Below are positions 54,680 through 63,111 of a stretch of DNA of 64,000 bases, piece by piece. This DNA comes from G963662655 sp963665015 (GTDB lineage: Bacteria > Cloacimonadota > Cloacimonadia > Cloacimonadales > JAIOQZ01): positions 1,240,001 through 1,304,000 of the forward strand of contig CAXXSY010000004.1 of assembly GCA_963665015.2 (NCBI GenBank), written 5' to 3'. Positions within the stretch are counted from its first letter, which is position 1; the number at the start of each line of letters is the position of its first letter. The position numbers and the translations under genes were made by a program. Under the pieces are notes generated by a model. The model was not told the DNA's origin. It saw nothing but the letters and a program-made list of their open reading frames with translations, and made no database searches.

Positions 54680-55248
54680 TCCGCTGGCTCGGCGTATTGC
54701 TTTTGATATCGTTGTGTGTTTCATCGATGCACGGACTGGTCAATCTTCACGTCGGATACATGATTCCGCAGCACCGATTCGATAACGCGTACGACGATGT
54801 CTATTCGTGCGGGATCGAGATTCGCGGCTGGGGCGAAGACGAGTACGGTTCGGAGATTTGCTTCGATTACATGTACGCGGAAAACGAGACCTACCGGGAC
54901 AAGACTTTCGGCGTCATGGATTACTACTACCGGATTATGCCGCTGACCACCACCCTGCTGGTTCGTGCCTGGACCGGGAACTCCTTCCCCTACATCGGGC
55001 TTGGCTCCGGCTACTACATGCACAAGGAATACGCCGAATGGCGTGGCGAGGCCTCCAGCGGCAGCAGCAGTTCGGATAGCTGCTCGTTCGGCTATCATTA
55101 CGTATTCGGCTATCAGTCAACGTTCTTTCGCATCCAGCTAAAATACCTGGTGACGACCTTCGCGTTCAATAAAAACGTCCACTACTGGAACGACGACAGC
55201 ACAATCGACATCGCCGGATACCATCTGACATTCGGATTTACCTTCTGA
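54676..55248 (+). CDS. outer-membrane beta-barrel-like protein
   Basis: A 190-residue exported protein: signal peptide about 1-20, then strands with aromatic girdles (VNLHVGYMIPQHRF, YYRIMPLTTTLLV, FPYIGLGSGYYMHKE) and a terminal Phe (HLTFGFTF) typical of OmpW/OmpX-like barrels. The stop of the preceding lipoprotein overlaps its ATG. Likely a small eight-strand outer membrane protein. Confidence 0.72.
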   Translation: MIRWLGVLLLISLCVSSMHGLVNLHVGYMIPQHRFDNAYDDVYSCGIEIRGWGEDEYGSEICFDYMYAENETYRDKTFGVMDYYYRIMPLTTTLLVRAWTGNSFPYIGLGSGYYMHKEYAEWRGEASSGSSSSDSCSFGYHYVFGYQSTFFRIQLKYLVTTFAFNKNVHYWNDDSTIDIAGYHLTFGFTF

Positions 55249-55250
55249 TC

Positions 55251-57230
55251 ATGCGAAAACATTTTTCGATCGTTCTGTTGCTGTTCTACCTGTCACACCT
55301 CATGGCGGAGCTGCCTTCCGCGCCCAATCAATTCGATAATGACGGTCTGCGCACCGGGGAGTGGGTCGAGTGGTTCGATCGATACTGGAAGCCGGTCGAT
55401 GAGGAAGGTGACTGCGTCTATTACCGCGTGCTCGCGTACGAGAAAGGCAAGCCGAAAGGGCTGGTCCGCGACTACTACCGCAACGGCACCCTTCGGATGA
55501 AGACGAAGCTCGAATCGGTGAATCCCGACGTCTTTGCGGATACTGTGGTCGTGCTCAACCACGATAACGGTGCTATGCAGGCGAAGGGCGCGTTCAAGGA
55601 CGGCAAGCAAAACGGTGCCTGGATTACATGGCACCCGAACGGCAACAAGAGCAGCGAAGGTTTTTACGTCGATGGTAAGCTTGATGGCGACTGGCAGAAG
55701 TGGTATCCGGACGGCACACCCGAAGGTAAGGGCGCGTACCGGAACAACTACGCGGACGGCAAATGGACACTGTGGTTTCCGGACGGCAGGAAGCGTTCGG
55801 AAGGCGTCATCCGGTTCGAGAGAAAGCAGGGCATCTGGAAAGAGTGGGACGAACAGGGCAGCCGCGAGGAAGGAGAATACGAGAACGACATTCGCACCGG
55901 CTACTGGACGACCTGGGACTCGACCGGCTTCATGACCGCGGAGGGCGATTACCGGCAGGGAAAGAAGGACAGAAAGTGGCGGTACTACCGTCCGGACGGC
56001 ACGACGATCCGCGGACAGTTCTATCTCGGTCTGCGAACCGGCGGCTGGATGGCTCGCAATGCGGACGGAAAACTCCGCTGGCTCCACGAATACCGGCGTG
56101 GAGTGCCGGAAGGTCAGTGGGTCGATTACGACGATGATGGATCGTATGAAGAAGGTTTGGTCCGGAGCGGTTTGCGCCAGGGTGGGTGGCGATGGTACGA
56201 TCGGGACGGAACGCTGCGCCGGCAGTGCGAATACCGTAACGGACAACTTTTTGGCGAATGCACGGTATATGACGCGAATAGAAATCTTCGCGAGGTGCAT
56301 CGATACCGCATGTGGAATCCGTTTGAAGACTTCTGGCATGAGGATGCACTTGCGGTTCAGGATGGCGTTTCCGCGATTTATTATCCCGATGGACAGGTGC
56401 TATCGGTCACGGACTATTCTGATGGAACCGCATCCTATTACCGCAACGACGGAGTGCTTCGAACCAGGATCGATAAGGATCGAATCTACCGTCTCGAGCC
56501 GGATGGCTCATGGTACGAAGGCAGAATCGTGAAGGGCAGGCGGGATGGCATTTTCCGGGAGTACAGCGATTCGACCGGCGTCCTGCGCGAGAGCCTGTGG
56601 CTGGACGGTGAGAAGATCGGTTTTTGCCGGGAGACGTACAATGACGGCTCGACCGAGTCGGGGATTATGCGTCATGGCCATCGAACCGGCTGGTGGTCGT
56701 TCGAGCCGGAATTGATCATGCAGAGGTACGAAGAGGGCGTCGAGAGCGGCGAATTCCGCAAGTACGACCGGGAAGGATTTCTTCGCGAGCAGGGCATGTA
56801 TGTAGATGGGCTTAGGGATGGTCATTGGAAGGTATTCGATCGATCGGGCGCTGTGATTTCCGAAGGCGACTATATCGATGGCATGAAGGATGGCATCTGG
56901 CTTCAGACTTATCCTTCTGGTAATTACGCTGTCGGTATGTACGTCCAGGGACAGGAAACCGGCAAATGGAGCTACTTCGACAATGCGAACCGGCCCGTCG
57001 CGGAAGGCGCGTTGGCTAGCGGTATCAGGCAAGGGTACTGGCGAGAGTGGACGCCGGACGGAAGCCTCTTGCAAGGTAACTACGTCGATGGAAGGCGCGA
57101 AGGCGAATGGACATTGATCGATTCGACCGGAAGGCTGTTCGCCAAAGGTCGATATTCAGCCGGCGAGAAGACCGGCGAGTGGGTTTTGTTTGACAAATCC
57201 GGCGCGGTTGAAAATCGTATTATGTATTGA
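55251..57230 (+). CDS. large secreted MORN/YwqK-like repeat protein
   Basis: A 659-residue protein with signal peptide (about 1-19). The rest consists of about 26 repeats of roughly 23 residues such as GAFKDGKQNGAWITWHPNGN, YVDGKLDGDWQKWYPDGTPE and YVDGRREGEWTLIDSTGRLF, the MORN-variant type. A long extended beta-strand structure is expected. The start is 2 bp after the previous stop. It shares architecture with the product at 6989-7951. Confidence 0.82.
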   Translation: MRKHFSIVLLLFYLSHLMAELPSAPNQFDNDGLRTGEWVEWFDRYWKPVDEEGDCVYYRVLAYEKGKPKGLVRDYYRNGTLRMKTKLESVNPDVFADTVVVLNHDNGAMQAKGAFKDGKQNGAWITWHPNGNKSSEGFYVDGKLDGDWQKWYPDGTPEGKGAYRNNYADGKWTLWFPDGRKRSEGVIRFERKQGIWKEWDEQGSREEGEYENDIRTGYWTTWDSTGFMTAEGDYRQGKKDRKWRYYRPDGTTIRGQFYLGLRTGGWMARNADGKLRWLHEYRRGVPEGQWVDYDDDGSYEEGLVRSGLRQGGWRWYDRDGTLRRQCEYRNGQLFGECTVYDANRNLREVHRYRMWNPFEDFWHEDALAVQDGVSAIYYPDGQVLSVTDYSDGTASYYRNDGVLRTRIDKDRIYRLEPDGSWYEGRIVKGRRDGIFREYSDSTGVLRESLWLDGEKIGFCRETYNDGSTESGIMRHGHRTGWWSFEPELIMQRYEEGVESGEFRKYDREGFLREQGMYVDGLRDGHWKVFDRSGAVISEGDYIDGMKDGIWLQTYPSGNYAVGMYVQGQETGKWSYFDNANRPVAEGALASGIRQGYWREWTPDGSLLQGNYVDGRREGEWTLIDSTGRLFAKGRYSAGEKTGEWVLFDKSGAVENRIMY

Positions 57231-57239
57231 GGAGATAGT

Positions 57240-58088
57240 ATGAGACTTATCGGTGCATTGATGATCGCGCTCGCGGTCTTTCTGATTGTGGGATGCGAAG
57301 ATGACTCGACCAGCCCGGACCCGGTCGTCGAGTGGGTGTCGCTCGAAGGCTACGATTTCCAGGTCTATATCGGTGATTTCAAGAACTTCACGAACACGGA
57401 CGACTACGGCGACCCGATGATCCCGCTTGACAGCCTCGACTGGCAGATTAACCTGGAGCCGGATCGGTCGGTAAGAGGAACGGGCCGCTTTGCCTACGTC
57501 GATTCTTTCTGCGTCTATGCGTTGTCCGAAGATTGTTATACAGTCGAGTGGATCACGACCTACGAATACAACATGCTGGGCTACCACGTCAATCGTAGCA
57601 TTCAGCCGGACGTCCTGTCGTCGCACCGGATCACCTATGACATGATTCCATCGGAAAACGTGGTCGGGCCGCACACCTATCGCTGGATCGACGAGGACCT
57701 CACGGAAGGATACACCTACTATTACTGGCTTCTGGCGTACGAAAACGGCGCGGATGTACCGGATCAGACCGGACCCGCAACGATCGAGATCGGTACGGAT
57801 CCGTATCCTGCCGGTTGCCCGAGAGTCTATCCCGCTTACCCGAACTCCTTCAAGGACACCTTTACAATCGGATTTACGCTTGAAGAACAGTCCCGGGTGA
57901 TCATGCTGCTGGTCGATGAGAACGGCGCGCTCATCCGCGAGCTCGTCGATTGTCAGGAAAGCACGGGTTGGCATACCTTTACGGCGAGCGACATCGAAGT
58001 CGAATCGGGTCAATTGCTCCGCGTCTATTATTGCATCAGAGGTGGAGACCAGAGCTATTACGGCTATGGCGATGTAATGGGTAACTGA
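57240..58088 (+). CDS. lipoprotein with beta-sandwich C-terminus
   Basis: A 282-residue lipoprotein (lipobox FLIVGC, Cys about 19; then acidic linker EDDSTSPDP). The middle is a CBM/Fn3-like beta domain (VSLEGYDFQVYIGDFKNF). The end, YPAYPNSFKDTFTIGFTLEE and RVIMLLVDENG, recalls a shortened sorting module. GGAG lies before the ATG. Last gene of the operon; its 3' end overlaps the convergent phage portal gene by 25 bp. Confidence 0.75.
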   Translation: MRLIGALMIALAVFLIVGCEDDSTSPDPVVEWVSLEGYDFQVYIGDFKNFTNTDDYGDPMIPLDSLDWQINLEPDRSVRGTGRFAYVDSFCVYALSEDCYTVEWITTYEYNMLGYHVNRSIQPDVLSSHRITYDMIPSENVVGPHTYRWIDEDLTEGYTYYYWLLAYENGADVPDQTGPATIEIGTDPYPAGCPRVYPAYPNSFKDTFTIGFTLEEQSRVIMLLVDENGALIRELVDCQESTGWHTFTASDIEVESGQLLRVYYCIRGGDQSYYGYGDVMGN

Positions 58089-59440
58089 CCGTTCTCCCGG
58101 TCGATCCGCGTCGCCTGCTCGATGGCAGTCGGGCGGTCCAGCTCGGGATTGTCTTCCATCATCAGATCGATCCGAGACACCGTACCGTTCTCCAGCTTCA
58201 TCTGCCGCGTTTTCTCACGCTCCTCGTCCGATACCGCAAACTTGATCTCACCGAAATCAACCCCGATCACCAGGTCGTCGGGGATATCCCATGAAAGCCC
58301 GTGGTTGGCGGTCGTGATCATGGTCTGAACCAGCTCCACAATCGAATCGTAGTAGTAGTCCCGCTGCCGCTTGTTCCGCTCGACGATCTCGTACTTCGAC
58401 AATGCCAGTTCGTAGCCAGACGACGCGTTCGCACCGGTGATCAGCGATCTCGAAAGACCTTTCGACAGCCCGAGCTGCTCGATCCGGCTCAGGATCATCT
58501 GATTCAGTTCCTTGAGGGGTTCATCCGGCGCGAGGTATTTGGCGTCGCCGACGGCTTCGCCCATGTCGTTGCGTGGGATGTCGATCTTAAAGGTTCTGCC
58601 CTTTTTGAGGTCCTGGTTCTCGCGCGTGCCGGTGGTAAAGAGCTGCGGGATGTTGTACGCCTCCGCCATGGCGAGGTCGGTTCGCTTCAGATCGATGGCG
58701 ATATTCTTCTCCACGATCGCGTTCTCGCCGTCGAACCAGAAGGTGTCGATGGGCAGGTAGCTGCGGAACATGACCACCGGGATCCGACCGTACGGGATAT
58801 GGCTCAGCAGTGCGAGGCTCTGCGGGTCGGGCTGACCGTTCAGCATGATCTCGCACTGGTATTTCCTGCCGTCGGATGTCCAGAAATGGTAGATATCCAC
58901 GCGATCCGCCAGCGCGGTGTTCTCGCGGATGCCGACCTGGTAATAGAACTGTTCCGCCTTGAGCGGATTCCGCTGCTGCTGCACCACGAAAGCTTTGTCG
59001 CCGGTGATGATGTCCAGCTCGATCCTTCCGTCGCGAACCTGCGGCAGCACCGCGACATCGAAGGTCAGCTTGCTGAGTCGCTCGACTTCCTTCATCGTCA
59101 CCTGGAACCGTGAGGCTCGAAGCAGCCGGTCGATTTGCTGTTGCGCGTCCTCGTCCTCGACCAGTTGCCCGTCGGGCTTGCGTCGATGCGCGCTGATCTT
59201 CACCTTCTCCGCGAAGACCAGGCTGATCTCCTCGATGAAGCGCTCGGTGATGTTGTCGTGCTCGATGTACTTCTTCAGCTCCTTCGCCTCCTCGCTATCG
59301 ACCATCCCGTCGATCCGCTCCGCGATGTAGCTTTCACACTTGTTGCGGTAGTAATCCAGATACTTCTGTGTCCGCAAGCGCCGCTGGATGTCGTCGTTCC
59401 AGCGCGCCGATGCCTGCATGTTTCTGATCATCGTTTCCAT
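58064..59440 (-). CDS. phage portal protein (SPP1 gp6-like)
   Basis: A 458-residue protein. The N-terminal helical region (about 10-60, YYRNKCESYIAERIDG), a central region with TGDKAFVVQQQRNPLKAEQF, and a long helical C-terminal part (ASSGYELALSKYEIVERNKR) are consistent with the portal family, whose dodecamer forms the DNA entry channel. No catalytic motif is expected. It lies downstream of terS-terL on the same strand, separated by a pair of REP-like elements. No scaffold, capsid or tail gene follows, which is atypical. Confidence 0.7.
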   Translation of the reverse strand: METMIRNMQASARWNDDIQRRLRTQKYLDYYRNKCESYIAERIDGMVDSEEAKELKKYIEHDNITERFIEEISLVFAEKVKISAHRRKPDGQLVEDEDAQQQIDRLLRASRFQVTMKEVERLSKLTFDVAVLPQVRDGRIELDIITGDKAFVVQQQRNPLKAEQFYYQVGIRENTALADRVDIYHFWTSDGRKYQCEIMLNGQPDPQSLALLSHIPYGRIPVVMFRSYLPIDTFWFDGENAIVEKNIAIDLKRTDLAMAEAYNIPQLFTTGTRENQDLKKGRTFKIDIPRNDMGEAVGDAKYLAPDEPLKELNQMILSRIEQLGLSKGLSRSLITGANASSGYELALSKYEIVERNKRQRDYYYDSIVELVQTMITTANHGLSWDIPDDLVIGVDFGEIKFAVSDEEREKTRQMKLENGTVSRIDLMMEDNPELDRPTAIEQATRIDRENGQLPITSP

Positions 59441-59481
59441 TCATGCCTCTCCTTTGTTGGTTTGATTATAGTACCCTCAAT

Positions 59482-59602
59482 CCCAACTTCTGAATGTCCG
59501 AGTGAAGCGAGGTCTTCCGAATGTTGGGTTGTTACAAGCCTTGAAAGATGAAATCAACATTCGGAAGAGTCTCGCAAGCTCGACACATTCAGAAGTTGAT
59601 TT
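59482..59602. repeat. pair of REP-like elements in opposite orientation between terL and portal
   Basis: Copy one (59482-59528) is reversed (CCCAACTTCTGAATG...), copy two (59551-59602) is forward and full length with AAATCAAC and GTTGATTT ends. Their paired arrangement resembles bacterial interspersed mosaic elements. The second lies 3 bp beyond the terL stop. The host-type repeat inside a phage-type gene pair suggests long residence in the chromosome. Confidence 0.85.
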
Positions 59603-59604
59603 CT

Positions 59605-60840
59605 TCACGCCGAGGTCCTCCAGTCCGGCTGGCTGACGATGGGGAAGAGGTTCCAGACCGCGTAGCCCATCGCGTCCGAGATGTGCGTCAGGTCGGGGCT
59701 CGATTTGTCCAGCTCGCCGTGGCTGTCGCGGCTCACCTGTTCGAGGTCTCGAATCAGGTGCTTGCAGTGCCGCGCGACCAGGATATTGTCCTTTGCCAGT
59801 GCGTTGTTGACCGCGTTGATGCGGTCGCGCACCAGCGGATTGCGGGTCGCCTTCACTCGAAAGCCGTGCGCTTTGAGAATCTTGATGTCCGTGATGCCCA
59901 CCGCCGCGCTGGTAGAGCGCTTGATCCCGGTCATGTCGGGATAGACGACGACCTTTTGCGGATCGTACTTCTGGGCGATCACGCGGCACATCGCCTCGGT
60001 GTTGCTGTTCTTCAGCCAGAACTCGTCCAGGATGACGTATCTTCCGTCCTGCATGGCGCCGATGACGGCGGTCATGGGATCGACGTTGAAGTCCATGCCG
60101 ACATAGTACTCCTGCGGATTGCCATCGACCGGATCGCCGGTGTGTTTTTCGCGGTCGAAGCCGTAGTACGCCTGCGCGGTGTTCAGGTTTACGAACTCGC
60201 CGTCCAGATAGCGCCTGAGCAGAACCGGGTCGTACTGGCTTTTCAGGTAATGGATGTAACTCGCCGGAAGGTGGGGATTGTCGGTGGTTTTTGCCTTGAT
60301 CAGATGTTTGCCTGCCCCTTCCTCGACGAAGAGTTTGTAGGTGTAGTGGAAACCTTCCGGCGTCGTTACAATATACAGCTTGGCGTTCTCGCAGCCGCGC
60401 AGACGTCCGATCGCCTTCCGGTACGCCATCTCGCAGTTCTTGTAGCTGCCGATGTCGAATTCGTCGAACCCGATGTAGGTGAGTTCAGTGCCCACCATGC
60501 GCTGCGGCGTTTGAAGCTGATAGACTCGGATTGTGCCGAACCTGCTCTCGAACTTCAGCCGTGTCGCCTTGAAATCGTACTGGATGCGGTGCTTTCGCAG
60601 CAGATCCTTGAATGGCTCGCAGAAGAGCTCTTCCGCCAGTGCGTAAGTAGGATAGACGATCCAGCCGCTGGATTTGCCGCGCTTGTTCTTCATGAAAAGG
60701 TGGTTCAGCAGCGTCTCGCGCAGGAAAACGTGCGTCTTGCCGCCGCCGAAGCCGCTCACCAGCGCCTTGAACGGGTTGTCGCTGGTCAGGAATTCCCACT
60801 GGTGCGGGAGATAGTCCGTACGCCGGATTTTGAGGATCAA
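59605..60840 (-). CDS. phage terminase large subunit
   Basis: A 411-residue packaging motor using a TTG start at 60840 that overlaps the terS stop. Walker A is VSGFGGGKTHVF (about 30-41), Walker B YIGFDEFD (about 121-128), then a coupling segment IVTTPEG. The RNase H-like nuclease begins YYVGMDFNVDPMTA (about 246), followed by VVYPDMTG and HISDAMGYAVW with further acidic residues. All key motifs look intact. No earlier ATG or GTG in frame gives a better start. Confidence 0.9.
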   Translation of the reverse strand: MILKIRRTDYLPHQWEFLTSDNPFKALVSGFGGGKTHVFLRETLLNHLFMKNKRGKSSGWIVYPTYALAEELFCEPFKDLLRKHRIQYDFKATRLKFESRFGTIRVYQLQTPQRMVGTELTYIGFDEFDIGSYKNCEMAYRKAIGRLRGCENAKLYIVTTPEGFHYTYKLFVEEGAGKHLIKAKTTDNPHLPASYIHYLKSQYDPVLLRRYLDGEFVNLNTAQAYYGFDREKHTGDPVDGNPQEYYVGMDFNVDPMTAVIGAMQDGRYVILDEFWLKNSNTEAMCRVIAQKYDPQKVVVYPDMTGIKRSTSAAVGITDIKILKAHGFRVKATRNPLVRDRINAVNNALAKDNILVARHCKHLIRDLEQVSRDSHGELDKSSPDLTHISDAMGYAVWNLFPIVSQPDWRTSA

Positions 60841-61259
60841 TCCACGAACTCCCTGTCCTCGTAATCGTCGCCGTCGTCGTCTTCGTTGTTCTTCAGGAAT
60901 TTCTCCAGCCACAGTTTCAGCGCGGCCGGATTGCCCTCCACGTGTTTGGTAGTGACCTTGCGCTCGACCAGCTCCTCCTGGCCGTCCTTGTTCTTCTTGT
61001 AGGTCTCCACCGTCTCCTTCTTCTCGTATCCATCGACCATCTTCATCAGCGCCTTCTGGATGATCCGATCCATCTCGCCCGGCTCGATCCGAAACGCCTT
61101 TTCCGCCTCCGGATAGCGCTTGAGCCACCCATCCAGTTGCCTGACGCCGATACCGAGCGTCTCCGCGAGATCCTTCCGATCGTACCCCTGTTTCCTGTAG
61201 ATGTAGATCAGATGCGGATGCAACCTCGAATCGTACCGTACCGTTTTTTTCTTTGACAT
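60837..61259 (-). CDS. phage terminase small subunit
   Basis: A 140-residue protein with an N-terminal helix-turn-helix (about 15-55; YRKQGYDRKDLAETLGIGVR then QLDGWLKRYPE), a central helical oligomerisation region and an acidic C-terminus (NNEDDDGDDYEDREF). It recognises pac DNA and controls the large subunit. GGAG is a few bases before the ATG. A candidate promoter and palindrome lie upstream. The order terS-terL-portal is standard for tailed phages. Confidence 0.85.
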   Translation of the reverse strand: MSKKKTVRYDSRLHPHLIYIYRKQGYDRKDLAETLGIGVRQLDGWLKRYPEAEKAFRIEPGEMDRIIQKALMKMVDGYEKKETVETYKKNKDGQEELVERKVTTKHVEGNPAALKLWLEKFLKNNEDDDGDDYEDREFVD

Positions 61260-61277
61260 AGTCGCCCTCCGCGGCTC

Positions 61278-61326
61278 AATGTACGCAAAACCATAACGAT
61301 GTCAAGATAATTAACTTAAATTTAAG
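61278..61326 (-). promoter_or_regulatory. candidate terS promoter with palindromic box
   Basis: On the minus strand TTGACA (61300-61305), 16-bp spacer, TACATT (61278-61283). CTTAAATTTAAG, a perfect 12-bp palindrome (61315-61326), lies just upstream and may be an operator. Confidence 0.45.
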
Positions 61327-61401
61327 GCAGCAATTAAAGATGTTTGCGTCGCATTGGGAATTGCGAGTCTGGCGAACATAAACCTTGACACCGGCTTGCG
61401 T

Positions 61402-61430
61402 TTGGAATTCGGTGAATTACCTTATATACA
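61402..61430 (+). promoter_or_regulatory. candidate tmRNA promoter
   Basis: TTGGAA (61402-61407), 17-bp spacer, TATACA (61425-61430), 11 bp before the first base of mature tmRNA. Confidence 0.5.
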
Positions 61431-61441
61431 GGTCTTTGAAT

Positions 61442-61798
<357 letters not shown>

Positions 61799-61860
61799 TC
61801 AAGATCGCCGTTTGTCTGGCAATATGCAAATTCCCTCTGCTCATCCAGCAAAGGAGTACC

Positions 61861-63108
61861 ATGAAACCTGCAACATTTCTGATCATCGGCGCCGGCGACC
61901 GTGGAAACACCTACGCGACTTTTGCCGAGCACTTCCCCGATAAAATGAAAATCGTCGGTGTGGCTGAACCGCGCCGGGAGCATCGTGAAGCCATGGCAGA
62001 AAAGCACGGCATCCCCGCCGGAAATGTGTTTACGGACTGGCGACAGGCAGCCGAAAAGCCGCGGTTTGCCGATGCCGTCATCATCGCAACGCAGGACAAG
62101 ATGCACACCGAACCGGCCATCGTATTTGCCGATCTCGGCTATAACATGATGCTGGAAAAGCCGATGGCTCCGACGCCCGATGCGTGCGTGGAAATCGTTG
62201 AGGCGGTTGAAAGGAACAATATCATTTTTGCGGTGTGTCACGTTCTACGATATACCAGTTACACGCAAAACCTTAAGCGGCTCCTCGATGCGGGCAGAAT
62301 CGGCGAAATAATCAGTATTCAACGACTGGAACCGGTGGGCTACTGGCATCAGGCACACTCGTACGTGCGCGGCAACTGGCATCGAGAAGCCGACTCCAAT
62401 TCCATGCTTCTGGCAAAGTCCTGCCATGACCTGGATTGGATCCGGTACATCGTCGGTAAACCCTTCACAAGATTGTCCTCCTTCGGGAATTTAAAACACT
62501 TCCGTAAAGAGAACCGGCCCTCGGGAGCGGCTTCCCGCTGTCTGGATTGCCCCGAAGGAATCGAACGGAACTGTCCCTATTCGGCGAAGAAAATCTATCT
62601 GGGATTCTTCGAGCGAGGCGTGACCGGCTGGCCGGTATCCGTTCTAACGCCAAGCCCCACGCGAGAAAAGGTGTTGCATGAGCTGGAGACCGGACCTTAC
62701 GGTAGATGCGTCTATGATTGCGAAAACGATGTTGTCGATCATCAGGTCGTGAATATGGAATTCGATAACGGATGCACCGCCGGCTTCACGATGACGGCAT
62801 TCACCAAATCCGGCGGAAGACGCACGCGCATCTTCGGAACGCGCGGTGAGATCGAAGGTGACGGCAGGTTCATCAAAGTCCACGATTTCATGACCAATCA
62901 GGACGAGACCATCGACACGCAGATAGCCGGCGGGATTATGAAGCAGCATGGCGGCGGTGATTTCGGACTGATGGAAAATTTCGTGAATGCGCTGCTTACT
63001 GGCGATCCTTCCCTCGTCATCACAGGAGCGCGCGAGAGTCTCGAAACCCATCTGGCGGTCTTTGCAGCCGAGAAGGCGAGAAAAGAAAACCGCGTCGTGG
63101 AGGTGTAG
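61861..63108 (+). CDS. Gfo/Idh/MocA-family oxidoreductase
   Basis: A 415-residue NAD(P)-dependent sugar dehydrogenase-like protein. The Rossmann motif is FLIIGAGDRGNTY (about 6-18), with the family's EKP signature MLEKPMAP (about 98) and the substrate-side AVCHVLRYTSY (about 122) and SCHDLDWIRYI (about 182). Five Cys near CLDCPEGIERNC suggest an insertion not seen in all members. Substrate unknown; often an inositol or modified sugar. AAGGAG precedes the ATG. It is followed after 3 bp by the partial peptidase gene. Confidence 0.9.
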   Translation: MKPATFLIIGAGDRGNTYATFAEHFPDKMKIVGVAEPRREHREAMAEKHGIPAGNVFTDWRQAAEKPRFADAVIIATQDKMHTEPAIVFADLGYNMMLEKPMAPTPDACVEIVEAVERNNIIFAVCHVLRYTSYTQNLKRLLDAGRIGEIISIQRLEPVGYWHQAHSYVRGNWHREADSNSMLLAKSCHDLDWIRYIVGKPFTRLSSFGNLKHFRKENRPSGAASRCLDCPEGIERNCPYSAKKIYLGFFERGVTGWPVSVLTPSPTREKVLHELETGPYGRCVYDCENDVVDHQVVNMEFDNGCTAGFTMTAFTKSGGRRTRIFGTRGEIEGDGRFIKVHDFMTNQDETIDTQIAGGIMKQHGGGDFGLMENFVNALLTGDPSLVITGARESLETHLAVFAAEKARKENRVVEV

Positions 63109-63111
63109 AAC

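Noticed and set aside
61385..61390. TTGACA as the -35 of ssrA
   Set aside because: Its distance to the TATACA -10 is far too long; TTGGAA at 61402 has proper 17-bp spacing.
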